Shown in pieces: positions 16,711 through 25,802 of a DNA stretch of 64,000 nucleotides; position 1 is the stretch's first letter, and each line of letters opens with the position of its first letter. This DNA comes from Cytophagales bacterium. GTDB taxonomy: Bacteria > Bacteroidota > Bacteroidia > Cytophagales > Spirosomataceae. The translations under genes and the position numbers were made by a program. Under the pieces are notes generated by a model. It had not been told where the DNA came from. It did not search any database and saw nothing but the letters and a program-made list of their open reading frames with translations. The stretch spans positions 1 to 64,000 of the forward strand of contig JAAFIU010000001.1 in the NCBI GenBank assembly GCA_013298805.1, given 5' to 3'.

Positions 16711-18222
16711 ATGCGACACATAGAAATAATGGACACGACGCTTCGTGATGGTGAACAAACCAGCGGAGTGTCTTTCTCGGCTTCTGAAAAGCTAACGATT
16801 GCTCAGTTACTTTTGAAAGAAGTAATGGTGGATAGATTAGAAGTCGCTTCAGCAAGAGTATCGGCGGGCGAATTTGATGCAGTTAAGAAAATTACCGAGT
16901 GGGCGGCTGAAAATGGTTGTTTGGATAAAATTGAAGTTTTGACCTTCGTTGACGGTGAAACTTCGGTGAATTGGATGTTGGAAGCAGGTGCAAAAGTGAT
17001 GAATCTTCTCACAAAAGGCTCATTAAATCACCTAACGCACCAACTCAAAAAAACACCAGAACAACATTTTTCTGAAATTGCTCAGGTGATTGCTTTGGCT
17101 CGTTCTAAGGATATTTTGTGTAATGTTTATTTAGAAGATTGGAGTAATGGAATGCGTAATTCTCCCGAATATGTTTTTCAATATCTTGATTTTTTGACGA
17201 AAGAACCCATTGAAAGAGTGCTTTTGCCTGATACTTTGGGGGTTTTGACACCAAGAGAAACCTTTGATTTTTTGGATGCTATCGTAAAACGTTACCCAAA
17301 TACGCACTTCGATTTTCATGCTCATAACGATTATGATTTAAGCATTGCCAATGTCATGGAAGCTATTCGTGCGGGTGTTCAAGGCTTGCACTTAACCGTG
17401 AACGGCATGGGCGAACGTGCAGGAAATGCACCTTTGGCAAGTACCATTGCAGTAATCAATGATTTTATGCCCGAAGTGAAAACGACGGTAGTTGAAAAAT
17501 CTTTGTATTCGGTAAGTAAATTGGTAGAGACTTTTTCGGGTTTCAGAATTCCTGTAAACAAGCCAGTTGTGGGTGAAAATGTTTTCACGCAAACGGCTGG
17601 TATTCATGCGGATGGCGACAATAAAAAGAATCTTTATTTCAACAATTTAATGCCCGAACGTTTCGGACGATTGCGTCAATATGCTTTAGGAAAAACCTCA
17701 GGAAAGGCAAATATTGAGAAAAATTTGCAAGAATTAGGAATCACTTTAGCCGATGCCGATTTGAAAAAAGTAACGCAAAGAATCATTGAATTGGGCGACC
17801 GTAAAGAAGCCGTAACTCGTGAAGATTTGCCGTATATTATTTCGGATATTTTGGATAGCAGTGCCATTGAAGAAAAAGTTGTTGTCTTGAATTACGTTTT
17901 GACACATTCTAAAAATCTAAAACCTTCTGCCACTTTACAAGTACAAATTGGCGAAGAAATTTTTGAAGAATCTGCACAAGGAGATGGACAATACGATGCT
18001 TTTATGAATGCCTTGAAAAAGATATATTGTCAAAAAAATATCGAACTTCCACAACTGACGGACTATGCCGTAAGGATTCCACCAGGAGGAAAAACCGATG
18101 CCCTTTGCGAGACAATTATTACTTGGGCATATAATGGTAGAAGTTTAAAAACTCGTGGACTTGACTCCGACCAGACTGTTTCGGCTATCATTGCAACCCA
18201 AAAAATGCTGAATATTATTTAG
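16711..18222 (+). CDS. 2-isopropylmalate synthase / citramalate synthase family
   Basis: A 503-residue Claisen-condensing acyltransferase of the DRE-TIM metallolyase family. 'MDTTLRDGEQTSGVSF' opens the barrel, 'DFHAHNDYDLS' supplies metal ligands, and 'GMGERAGNAPLAS' is the usual closing motif. A C-terminal allosteric LeuA-dimer domain follows ('LKPSATLQVQIGEEIF'). It would condense acetyl-CoA with 2-oxoisovalerate (leucine) or pyruvate (isoleucine). Its place between leuD and leuB favours the leucine role, but the sequence differs from classic LeuA and citramalate synthase cannot be excluded, so I give no symbol. Confidence 0.92.
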   Translation: MRHIEIMDTTLRDGEQTSGVSFSASEKLTIAQLLLKEVMVDRLEVASARVSAGEFDAVKKITEWAAENGCLDKIEVLTFVDGETSVNWMLEAGAKVMNLLTKGSLNHLTHQLKKTPEQHFSEIAQVIALARSKDILCNVYLEDWSNGMRNSPEYVFQYLDFLTKEPIERVLLPDTLGVLTPRETFDFLDAIVKRYPNTHFDFHAHNDYDLSIANVMEAIRAGVQGLHLTVNGMGERAGNAPLASTIAVINDFMPEVKTTVVEKSLYSVSKLVETFSGFRIPVNKPVVGENVFTQTAGIHADGDNKKNLYFNNLMPERFGRLRQYALGKTSGKANIEKNLQELGITLADADLKKVTQRIIELGDRKEAVTREDLPYIISDILDSSAIEEKVVVLNYVLTHSKNLKPSATLQVQIGEEIFEESAQGDGQYDAFMNALKKIYCQKNIELPQLTDYAVRIPPGGKTDALCETIITWAYNGRSLKTRGLDSDQTVSAIIATQKMLNII

Positions 18223-18268
18223 TATTTAAATCAATAGTGAAATAAAAATCTACATTAAAATCAAGATT

Positions 18269-18664
18269 ATGAAAGAGTTTACACAAACCACAGAACAAGA
18301 AGAATTAATAGGAAAAGCCATCGTAAATGCGGCATTCAAAGTTCATAAGGCTCTTGGACCTGGACTTTTGGAGAAAGTTTATGAAGTATGTATGGCTCAC
18401 GAATTGAAAAAATCAGGTTGGCAAGTAAAAAGGCAAATAGATATTCCGATTGCTTATGACGGTCTTGTGTTCGACGAAGGATTAAGACTTGATATTTTAG
18501 TAGAAGACTTAGTAATTGTTGAGTTAAAAGCTGTTGATTTAGTAAATCCTGTTTGGCAAGCGCAAGTGATGAGTCATTTAAAACTGACAAATAGAAAATT
18601 AGGATATTTGATAAATTTTAATGTGCCTTTAATTAAAGAAGGAATTAAAAGAATTGTAATGTGA
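18269..18664 (+). CDS. GxxExxY family protein (copy 2), PD-(D/E)XK-like
   Basis: This 131-residue paralogue of the protein at 15499 has G32-LL-E35-KV-Y38 within 'KALGPGLLEKVYEVCM' and D75...E85-x-K87 in 'LRLDILVEDLVIVELKAVD'. The two copies are clearly homologous but far from identical, so this is not a recent duplication. It lies between the leuA-like gene and leuB. A block of 'ttcgtggc/gccacaaagg' repeats follows it downstream only. The function is unknown; the nuclease-like core is an inference from the pattern. Confidence 0.9.
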   Translation: MKEFTQTTEQEELIGKAIVNAAFKVHKALGPGLLEKVYEVCMAHELKKSGWQVKRQIDIPIAYDGLVFDEGLRLDILVEDLVIVELKAVDLVNPVWQAQVMSHLKLTNRKLGYLINFNVPLIKEGIKRIVM

Positions 18665-18680
18665 TAACCCAAAGTTTTTT

Positions 18681-18803
18681 GCCACAAAGGCACAAAGACG
18701 CAAAGAAAATATAATATTATACCTTCGTGGCACACGAATAAATAAACTTAGAATCTTTGTGTCTTCGTGGCAAATAAACTTAGAGTCTTCGTGCCTTCGT
18801 GGC
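18681..18803. repeat. Third repeat block, between GxxExxY-2 and leuB
   Basis: 'gccacaaaggcacaaagacg' is followed by three inverted relatives: 'accttcgtggcac', 'ctttgtgtcttcgtggc' and 'gtcttcgtgccttcgtggc'. The 'cacaaagacgcaaag' core is the same word family as the blocks around copy 1. Its translation accounts for the false N-terminus of leuB in the ORF track. Confidence 0.85.
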
Positions 18804-18827
18804 AGAAAAATAATTAAAATAAAAAAA

Positions 18828-19898
18828 ATGAAAAAACATATCTTAGTAGTCCCAGGTGACGGAATTGGGCAAGAAGTAACAACCGTTGGTAAACAAGTTT
18901 TAGAGAAAATCGCAGCGAAATTCGGACATGAATTTACGTATGACGAAGCTCTTATCGGTCACGTAGCTATCGAGGCAACTGGCGACCCACTTCCAGAAGA
19001 AACATTAGTAAAAATGCGTGCTTCTGATGCCATCCTTTTCGGAGCGGTTGGACACATCAAATACGATAACGACCCACACGCAAAAGTTCGTCCAGAGCAA
19101 GGATTGTTGAAAATGCGTAAAGAATTAGGCTTGTACGCAAACCTTCGTCCAATCAAATTATTTGATGAATTGTTAGAAGCATCTTCTATCAAACCAGAAA
19201 TTTTGAAAGGAGCCGATATTCTTTTCTTCCGTGAATTAACGGGTGACGTTTACTTCGGAAAAAGAGAAAGAATCGACGAAGGAAATACCGCTTACGATAC
19301 CATGATTTATAGCAAATATGAAGTTGAGCGTATTGCACGTAAAGCTTTTGATGCAGCGATGACTCGTGGCAAAAAATTAATGTCAGTTGACAAAGCAAAC
19401 GTATTAGAATCAAGTCGTTTGTGGAGAGAAACTGTACAAGCAATTGCTCCAGAATATCCAGAAGTAGAGGTTACTCACCAATTTGTGGATTCTTGTGCGA
19501 TGATGTTAATTAAAGATCCAAAACAATTTGACGTAGTAGTTACAGGTAATTTATTCGGAGATATTTTGACGGATGAAGCCTCACAAATTGCAGGTTCAAT
19601 GGGAATGTTGGCTTCGGCTTCAATCGGTGATAGCACTGGTGTTTATGAGCCAATTCACGGTTCTGGACACGATATTGCGGGTAAAGGCGTAGCTAATCCA
19701 ATGGCTTCTGTTCTTTCAGCAGCATTATTATTAGATATTTCTTTTGGTTTGAAAGAAGAAGCAAATGCCGTAATTGCAGCAGTAGATGCAGTATTGAAAG
19801 CAGGTTTCCGTACAGGAGACATCGCTACAAAAGATACGCCAAAAGATATGATTTTGGGTACTGATGCGATTGGTGCAGAGATTTTGAGCAGAATATAA
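18828..19898 (+). CDS. leuB: 3-isopropylmalate dehydrogenase
   Basis: LeuB oxidatively decarboxylates 3-isopropylmalate with NAD+, the last step of this operon's leucine branch. The 356-residue protein starts at 18828 ('MKKHILVVPGDGIGQEV'); the 23 extra residues from 18759 are repeat translation. Family motifs include 'GAVGHIKYD', the catalytic stretch 'YDTMIYSKYEVERIARKAF', 'NLFGDILTDEASQIAGSMG' and the NAD-binding 'EPIHGSGHDIAGKGVANP'. A strong terminator follows, so leuB ends the operon. Confidence 0.97.
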   Translation: MKKHILVVPGDGIGQEVTTVGKQVLEKIAAKFGHEFTYDEALIGHVAIEATGDPLPEETLVKMRASDAILFGAVGHIKYDNDPHAKVRPEQGLLKMRKELGLYANLRPIKLFDELLEASSIKPEILKGADILFFRELTGDVYFGKRERIDEGNTAYDTMIYSKYEVERIARKAFDAAMTRGKKLMSVDKANVLESSRLWRETVQAIAPEYPEVEVTHQFVDSCAMMLIKDPKQFDVVVTGNLFGDILTDEASQIAGSMGMLASASIGDSTGVYEPIHGSGHDIAGKGVANPMASVLSAALLLDISFGLKEEANAVIAAVDAVLKAGFRTGDIATKDTPKDMILGTDAIGAEILSRI

Positions 19899-19913
19899 TT
19901 TTGTTTGAAATAT

Positions 19914-19949
19914 AAAAACGCTGATGAGAGTATATTCATCAGCGTTTTT
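19914..19949 (+). terminator. Terminator of the leu operon
   Basis: 'aaaaacgctgatga' and 'tcatcagcgttttt' pair over 14 bp and end in a T-run. The hairpin lies between leuB and a convergent lipoprotein gene, so it can work for both. Confidence 0.92.
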
Positions 19950-19951
19950 AT

Positions 19952-20818
19952 TTAGTATTGGTAAGTTGTTTTCGAAATACCAACTATTGTATTTGGACTG
20001 TATGATTTACCTGAAGTTATTAAAGTAAGTGGGTAACCTGTTTGAGCATCATACGTATATACATTATTGGTTTCTGTTGTTAAGATTCCCTGTTGATAAT
20101 TTTTAGAAATTAAAATATTATTTTTACTTTCAGAACCTACTGCACCTCCCAAGCCCGATAATCGGAACACCCATTTTAAATCTTTATATGGATTTGGTTT
20201 ATCATCATAAGTATATTCGTGAGTCAATACTTCAGGAGAAGCTCCTACATCTTTTAGAAAAACTTTAATTACATTACCCTTAGAATCATATTCATAACGA
20301 TTATAGGCATTTTGAGGTGTCTCTTTCTTAACTCCATTCTTGTCAGTATTCACAATGTTGACGACTGTATACTTAATTAATTGATTGTTTGCATTCAATT
20401 CAAGTTGAGAATAAACAGTTTGGGTACTGCTATACCTTGTTTCGATTTCATAACCATTGTTTGCCTTTTTCGCAATATTTTCAACTTTACTAAGTGTATA
20501 TCCATTTGGCCCCCCAATAGCAAAATCACTAACTAATTTATAACCTTCTAAAGCTTCTTCGGTAAGTATGTTATTGCTTATGGGGCCAGTTCTTGGTGGT
20601 AAACCATCCTCTTTAATAGTATCAATTTTTTGTAAATTACTGAGCTTTTCATTGTTGTAAACAAGCGAATATATACTCTTTACAGTCCTATTTGGAGTAA
20701 TCCCCTCGGTTGTAAACCCTTTTAAAACAGTAATAATTGGGGCAGGGTTAGGGTCTTTCTTTTTTTCACAAGACAGAAAAACTAAAATAGATAGGGAGCA
20801 CAAAATGAGTTTTTTCAT
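19952..20818 (-). CDS. Putative lipoprotein of unknown function
   Basis: The 288-residue protein begins with a lipoprotein signal ('MKKLILCSLSILVFLSCEKK'), cysteine 17 being the lipid-attachment site. It should be anchored in an envelope membrane. The body is rich in beta-strand-like stretches with 'NRYEYDSKGNVIKVF' and 'HEYTYDDKPNPYKDLKW', similar to the repeats seen in many Bacteroidota lipoproteins and loosely like RHS/YD motifs. It is a single gene with no informative neighbour. Confidence 0.8.
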   Translation of the reverse strand: MKKLILCSLSILVFLSCEKKKDPNPAPIITVLKGFTTEGITPNRTVKSIYSLVYNNEKLSNLQKIDTIKEDGLPPRTGPISNNILTEEALEGYKLVSDFAIGGPNGYTLSKVENIAKKANNGYEIETRYSSTQTVYSQLELNANNQLIKYTVVNIVNTDKNGVKKETPQNAYNRYEYDSKGNVIKVFLKDVGASPEVLTHEYTYDDKPNPYKDLKWVFRLSGLGGAVGSESKNNILISKNYQQGILTTETNNVYTYDAQTGYPLTLITSGKSYSPNTIVGISKTTYQY

Positions 20819-20932
20819 AAAAGTGTATTTTGAATAGATAGATTATGAGAAAATGTAAAAGAGTGTATTTTACATAGATAAATTGACTGTAAAATATTGG
20901 AACGTAATTATAAATATAATAGCTATTATGGT

Positions 20933-20979
20933 ATGACTACCTGTAAATGACTAATTTTTAGTTATTTACAGGTAGTCAT
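20933..20979 (-). terminator. 20-bp hairpin downstream of the BNR-repeat protein gene
   Basis: 'atgactacctgtaaatgact' (20933-20952) pairs with 'agttatttacaggtagtcat' (20960-20979), with one mismatch. It is 34 nt past the stop of the large gene at 21013 and upstream of the lipoprotein gene. Confidence 0.8.
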
Positions 20980-21012
20980 GTTGTCGGTTTTGACATTAAG
21001 TCTCCAATGAAT

Positions 21013-24000
21013 CTATTTCTTCCCCTCAAACCCACTCTCTTCCATCCATTCTTCAAACTCCCCAGGCGAATTCATTGCCGAAGGAATCATTACTCTTCTT
21101 GAACGTCTTTCAGGAGCTTTTATCTCGAAGTCTTTCTCTGATTTTACACCGTTTGCCGTTTCAAAAGTGATTTTGTACTTGCCAGCTTTGATGTAAAATG
21201 CTTTGTCTTCACCTTCTTCAACCTTGATAGCCTTATCGTCTTTTTTCTTGGTATCGTTTAAGTGTTTTTCGTAATCTTTCGCCACCGCAGGATTGATGGT
21301 ATAGTCCCAAATAACGGTATTTATTCCTGTTTCGCTATCATCACTTAATTCTTTCAAAACCAAGCCTTTGTCTGTCGCAATTGTTACTTTCGTTTTTCCT
21401 GCATTTTTGGTGAAAAAGGAAATTGGAAACTCTCTTTTTTCGGGTTCATCGTATTTTCTTGAAGCATCAATTCTGCCCCAACGTGGGTTCAAATTGATGG
21501 TTTTAATCGTGAATAAGTGCAAATCTTTATTCATTAACGAATCCGTTAATTGTTGAACCAAACTTACATCGGCAATATAAATTGAACGACCGTGTGTTCC
21601 TACAACTAATTCATTATCACGTGGATGAACGATTAAATCATGAACCGCTACCGCTGGCATATCGCCCGACATACGCATAAATGATTTTCCTTGATTCACG
21701 GAAATATACAAACTGTGGTCTGTGCCAACGTACAATAAATTAGCGTTTTTAGGGTCTTCTTTTACCACATTTACAGGTTCGGCAGGGAGGTCTTCGCCTA
21801 ATTTTTGCCAAGTTGTTCCATAGTCAGTTGAGCGATAAACATAACTGTTAAAATGGTCGTCACGGTAGCCGTTTAGTGATACATAAACTGTTCCTTCTGC
21901 ATGATTTGAAGTGTTTACTCTGCTCACCCATAAATTTTGTGGTAAACCATCCGAAATTTTCGTCCAAGTATAGCCACCGTCTTTTGAAATGTGGATTAAA
22001 CCGTCGTCCGTTCCTACGTATAAAAGCCCAAATTTTAGCGGAGATTCGTCAATTGTCGTAAGTGTTCCGAAAGGTACATCGCCTTCTTTTCCACCTTTTG
22101 TCAAGTCGCCCGAAAGTGCTTTCCAAGTCTCGCCTTTGTCCAAACTTCTGAAAAAGCGATTTCCGCCAAAATAAATAATGTCTTGATTATGTTTTGATAA
22201 TAGAATCGGACTTTGCCAGTTGAAACGGTTTTTTCCTTCGCCAATTTCTTGTGGCATTTGTAAATATTTCTGCGAACCAGTTAAGGTATTGACTTTAAAA
22301 TAATTCCCAAACTGAAAACCTGTGTAAACCGTCTGATTATCACGAGTATCTACGGCAATTTGCATACCGTCGCCACCCATAATCCGTTTGAAAGGGTACT
22401 GACCGCTGTCGTACCAATCATAATCTGGTTTGTTGGTTGAAGGGCCAAACCAAACGCCATTGTCTTGCAATCCACCGTAAACATTATAAGGTTTTGCCAT
22501 ATCTACTTGTACGGCATATAATTGCCCAACTGCTGGCGTATTGGCTTTAAACCACGTTTTTCCCTCGTCGTAAGTGATATTGATACCACCGTCATTCCCC
22601 AAAATTTGGTGCTTTGAGTTCGTTGGATTTATCCAAACAATATGGTGGTCGGCGTGTACATTGTCGGCATTCATCGACTTGAAAGTCTTTCCACCATCGT
22701 CAGATTTAATAATTTGAAAACCTGGAATCACAATTTTATCGGCATTGTCAGGAGCAACGAAAACTGTCCCGAAATAATAGCCATACGTATTAAAAACCCA
22801 GTCGAGATAATCTTTGTGGGTGCGTTTCCAAGATTTTCCACCATCTTCCGAACGATAAACTTCAGCACCAGTAATTGGTGTATCGAATAAATCATCATTG
22901 GCATTTTCAGTGAATTTCACAACGTCCATTACTTGGATTTTTCCAGCTTTGATGTCTGCTTTCAAACTTTTAGCCGTGTATTTTTCTGGAAAACGCTTCT
23001 CGTCTAAATATTCTGAAATTTGATTGTCTGATAAAACCAAAAATTGCTCTGCGTTCATGCTACGCAATTTTTTAGCGGTCAAAAGATTGTCTTCTTCTTT
23101 CTTTTTCCCATCGTCAGGACGATTCTTTTGATTGTCTAAAACGGCATAAACAATATTTGGATTTTGTGGAGAAATACCCACGCCCACACGACCGTTGCCA
23201 TCGCCTTGCGGGAAGCCCGAACCTTCACCTGTGATTAACGTCCAAGTATCGCCACCGTTGGTCGATTTATAAACGCCCGTTGTTTTTCCTGATTCTACGA
23301 AATTCCAAGCAGAACGTTTTTTATGCCACATCCCTGCATATAAAGTATTCGGGTTAATGGGGTCGATTGTGAGGTCGATTCCGCCTGTATTTTCATCAAT
23401 GAAAAGCGTTTGTTTCCAAGTTTTTCCGCCGTCAGTTGTTTTGAAAAGTCCACGTTCTTTGTTGGAAGAATAAAGACTTCCTACGGCTGCAACCCAAACG
23501 GTATTGGGGTCGGTTGGGTGCAAAATTACTTTCCCGATATGGTGCGTTTCATTCAAGCCTTTATGTTGCCACGTTTTACCACTGTCTTCGCTTTTGTACA
23601 TACCTATACCAGAATAGGACGAACGAGAAGAGTTTGATTCGCCAGTACCAACCCAAATCGTTTTGCCGTTGGTTTTCCAGTCCACCGCAATATCACCAAT
23701 GGTCATAACTGCCTCATTATCAAACAAAGGAGAAAAACTGATTCCATTATTTTCAGTTTTCCAAAGTCCACCCGAAGCATACGCCACATAGAATTGCGTT
23801 GGGTTTTGGTTATTTACGTCCACATCAACAACTCGTCCCGACATCACTGTTGGACCAACAGAGCGAAATTTAACGTTATTTACTAATGATTTGGCTTCTA
23901 ATGCTTTACGGATTTCGAGAGCTTTTAAACGTTCAGAAGCAGGCGTTCCTGTGAGTGATTGAGTAACAAGAGGAGCGGAGATTTCTTTTTTCTTTTTTTG

Positions 24001-24057
24001 AGCATTTGCCGAAAAAATCAGTGCCAAAGTTAAAAATAGTAAGTATGGTTTTTTCAT
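21013..24057 (-). CDS. Secreted sortilin/VPS10-like BNR (Asp-box) repeat protein
   Basis: A 1,014-residue exported protein. The start at 24057 gives 'MKKPYLLFLTLALIFSANAQ', a clean signal peptide; the track start adds 29 residues. Many Asp-box repeats of the SxDxGxTW type are visible: SEDSGKTW, TTDGGKTW, STNGGDTW, SEDGGKSW, SLDKGETW and SKDGGYTW. These indicate one or two beta-propellers, as in sortilin-like or xyloglucanase-like proteins, although glycosidase residues are not evident. A C-terminal stretch (residues about 880-960) resembles an immunoglobulin-type module and ends in a charged tail. It is probably periplasmic or surface exposed. The ligand is unknown. Confidence 0.87.
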   Translation of the reverse strand: MKKPYLLFLTLALIFSANAQKKKKEISAPLVTQSLTGTPASERLKALEIRKALEAKSLVNNVKFRSVGPTVMSGRVVDVDVNNQNPTQFYVAYASGGLWKTENNGISFSPLFDNEAVMTIGDIAVDWKTNGKTIWVGTGESNSSRSSYSGIGMYKSEDSGKTWQHKGLNETHHIGKVILHPTDPNTVWVAAVGSLYSSNKERGLFKTTDGGKTWKQTLFIDENTGGIDLTIDPINPNTLYAGMWHKKRSAWNFVESGKTTGVYKSTNGGDTWTLITGEGSGFPQGDGNGRVGVGISPQNPNIVYAVLDNQKNRPDDGKKKEEDNLLTAKKLRSMNAEQFLVLSDNQISEYLDEKRFPEKYTAKSLKADIKAGKIQVMDVVKFTENANDDLFDTPITGAEVYRSEDGGKSWKRTHKDYLDWVFNTYGYYFGTVFVAPDNADKIVIPGFQIIKSDDGGKTFKSMNADNVHADHHIVWINPTNSKHQILGNDGGINITYDEGKTWFKANTPAVGQLYAVQVDMAKPYNVYGGLQDNGVWFGPSTNKPDYDWYDSGQYPFKRIMGGDGMQIAVDTRDNQTVYTGFQFGNYFKVNTLTGSQKYLQMPQEIGEGKNRFNWQSPILLSKHNQDIIYFGGNRFFRSLDKGETWKALSGDLTKGGKEGDVPFGTLTTIDESPLKFGLLYVGTDDGLIHISKDGGYTWTKISDGLPQNLWVSRVNTSNHAEGTVYVSLNGYRDDHFNSYVYRSTDYGTTWQKLGEDLPAEPVNVVKEDPKNANLLYVGTDHSLYISVNQGKSFMRMSGDMPAVAVHDLIVHPRDNELVVGTHGRSIYIADVSLVQQLTDSLMNKDLHLFTIKTINLNPRWGRIDASRKYDEPEKREFPISFFTKNAGKTKVTIATDKGLVLKELSDDSETGINTVIWDYTINPAVAKDYEKHLNDTKKKDDKAIKVEEGEDKAFYIKAGKYKITFETANGVKSEKDFEIKAPERRSRRVMIPSAMNSPGEFEEWMEESGFEGKK

Positions 24058-24275
24058 TTTTATGATTTTAGATTGATGACATAGTAAAGATAATTGGAAA
24101 GGTAATTTCTTGTTCATCTTATCAAATAATACTTTCATCTTCAATTATTTTGGTATTATTATAGCTATAAAAACAATAGTGAAAGCTAAAATTAGCTCTA
24201 TAATAATATTTGAAAAATACATAAATAATTTTATCTTTACTTAGATTATTTTTATACGTTTAACCAAATAGCATC

Positions 24276-24737
24276 ATGAAACTCTTATATAAAATTGGTA
24301 TTTTCTTATCAACTATAATGTTGAGTATGAGTTGTAGCAAACAAAACGTTACTTCAAATTCAAATAATAATAATTCAACAATGTATGGAGAAGTACAAAA
24401 CTCCAGAAATAATACAGGCTCAACCGTAGTAATAGAAGAAAACAATACAATGCAAAATGCTACGATGGATTATTACCTTCAACAGGTTGCTGGTGTAAAT
24501 ATTACAGGAACTGGAGCAAGTGCAACGGTTACTATTAGAGGAGTTAACTCGTTTGTTTCAAATATTGAACCGCTTTTCTTAATTAATGGCCAAGCAATGA
24601 ATAACTTTTCTACTGTTTACTATTTATGCAATGCTAATAACATAAAATCAGTAGCAGTTCTGAAAGATGCGGCCAGTTGTAGTCTGTATGGTTCTCGTGG
24701 TGCAAATGGTGTTATTTCAATTACTCTCAAAAAATAA
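24276..24737 (+). CDS. Stand-alone SusC-type plug-domain lipoprotein
   Basis: The 153 residues begin with a lipoprotein signal ending 'LSTIMLSMSCSKQN' and an Asn/Ser-rich spacer. The rest is one TonB-receptor plug domain: 'ATVTIRGVNSFVSNIEPLFL', 'INGQAMNN', 'IKSVAVLKDAASCSLYGSRG' and 'ANGVISITLKK'. In SusC-type receptors this plug sits inside a beta-barrel of several hundred more residues. Here a stop comes directly after the plug, and no barrel sequence is visible downstream. It may be a genuine small protein, as a lipid anchor would be unusual for a truncated receptor. Confidence 0.85.
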   Translation: MKLLYKIGIFLSTIMLSMSCSKQNVTSNSNNNNSTMYGEVQNSRNNTGSTVVIEENNTMQNATMDYYLQQVAGVNITGTGASATVTIRGVNSFVSNIEPLFLINGQAMNNFSTVYYLCNANNIKSVAVLKDAASCSLYGSRGANGVISITLKK

Positions 24738-24803
24738 ACACATTATAAGCATTACAGATTATAAAATTGGCTTTGTAAACAGCAATCCTCTATTTCATTT
24801 ACT

Positions 24804-24811
24804 TACCTTTG
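24804..24811 (+). promoter_or_regulatory. -7 box TACCTTTG upstream of the small lipoprotein gene
   Basis: TACCTTTG matches TAnnTTTG and lies 29 nt before the ATG at 24841. It supports that ATG over the upstream start in the ORF track. No clear -33 element is seen. Confidence 0.55.
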
Positions 24812-24840
24812 CAAATAGAATAAAATGCAAAATCAAGCAA

Positions 24841-25221
24841 ATGAAAATCAAATATATATTACCAATAATAGTCTTGGCAACAGCCTGCACTAAACAACCT
24901 AAATTGGAGGGTTTAGACCTTGAAAAATGGAAAGCTGACAAAGGCGGTTGTTCAGGAGAACGCACTAAAAATATTGATAAGTTAAAATCTTTGAAAGAAG
25001 AAATAAAAGGTGTTAGTTCAAATGATATTGATGATTATTTGGGCAGACCTGACGTTCAACAATTAGCCGACCGTAACCAAGAATATTATATTTATTTTTT
25101 GGAAAAAGGAAAACATTGTGAAACGTTACAAGAAAAATCAGACGCTCAGTCAATGGTTTTACGTTTCTCAGCAATGGGAATGGCTACCGAAGTTACTTTT
25201 CAAAGAGGCGTTCCGAAATAA
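24841..25221 (+). CDS. Small lipoprotein of unknown function
   Basis: A 126-residue product with signal 'MKIKYILPIIVLATACTKQP', lipidation at the cysteine. The mature part is charged and probably helical, with two further cysteines ('KGGCSGERTKN', 'GKHCETLQEKS') that could pair. The 58 upstream residues in the ORF track run through the previous gene and past the -7 box, so I reject them. Small lipoproteins of this plan (KxDxxGCxG...R) recur in Bacteroidota, but I know no function. Confidence 0.78.
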   Translation: MKIKYILPIIVLATACTKQPKLEGLDLEKWKADKGGCSGERTKNIDKLKSLKEEIKGVSSNDIDDYLGRPDVQQLADRNQEYYIYFLEKGKHCETLQEKSDAQSMVLRFSAMGMATEVTFQRGVPK

Positions 25222-25238
25222 CCTTGTTTCAAATAAAA

Positions 25239-25266
25239 AGTCCTCATGTATCTTAACATGAGGACT
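25239..25266. terminator. Bidirectional terminator
   Basis: 'agtcctcatgt' and 'acatgaggact' pair perfectly around a 6-nt loop, between convergent genes. Confidence 0.88.
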
Positions 25267-25301
25267 GCAAATATTTGTTCAAAGTAAGGATTTTCAGTTT
25301 T

Positions 25302-25802
25302 TTAGAATTTAATTGGTAGCACATAATAAGAGGCTACTTCAATTCCTTGGATTTTTGCAGGATTCCAAGACCCCATTTTCTTCACTACTTTTATGGCTTC
25401 AGCACTTAATTGTGGGTCAGAGTTACCAACTAAAATATGAACTTTGCTGATTTCACCATAACGCTCAACCAGAAATCTCACTAAAATAGTTTCACCTTTC
25501 GAGCCTTTGGGATGAATAATATTTTGACTAATAAATTTTTTCAACCCATCTTGCCCATCAGGAAAAGAGGCTGGAAACTCTACATCATAATAAGTCGAAT
25601 CTCTGTCAACAACAATATTTTTGAAACGACTTTCTCTGGTTTTTTCTTTACTTACCAGCATATTCATTTCGCTATCATTATCTAACACACTTGCCACTAA
25701 AGCTTTTCCTTTTTCGGAAAAAGTCGTTGGCTCTAATATACTTTTTTGTGATTTACCATAAAATGCTACCAAAAGTAACATTGTCAGTATAACAATTCTC
25801 AT
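25302..25802 (-). CDS. TonB C-terminal domain protein (energy-transducer-like)
   Basis: The 166-residue protein has a signal peptide or N-terminal anchor ('MRIVILTMLLLVAFYGKSQ') and a TonB_C-type domain at residues about 75-166. 'ILVRFLVERYGEISKVHILVG' and 'LSAEAIKVVKKMGSWNPAKI' are typical of the Bacteroidota version. Unlike classical TonB it has no long proline-rich spacer, and the hydrophobic segment looks cleavable. It may be a periplasmic domain protein rather than a true energy transducer. Confidence 0.82.
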   Translation of the reverse strand: MRIVILTMLLLVAFYGKSQKSILEPTTFSEKGKALVASVLDNDSEMNMLVSKEKTRESRFKNIVVDRDSTYYDVEFPASFPDGQDGLKKFISQNIIHPKGSKGETILVRFLVERYGEISKVHILVGNSDPQLSAEAIKVVKKMGSWNPAKIQGIEVASYYVLPIKF

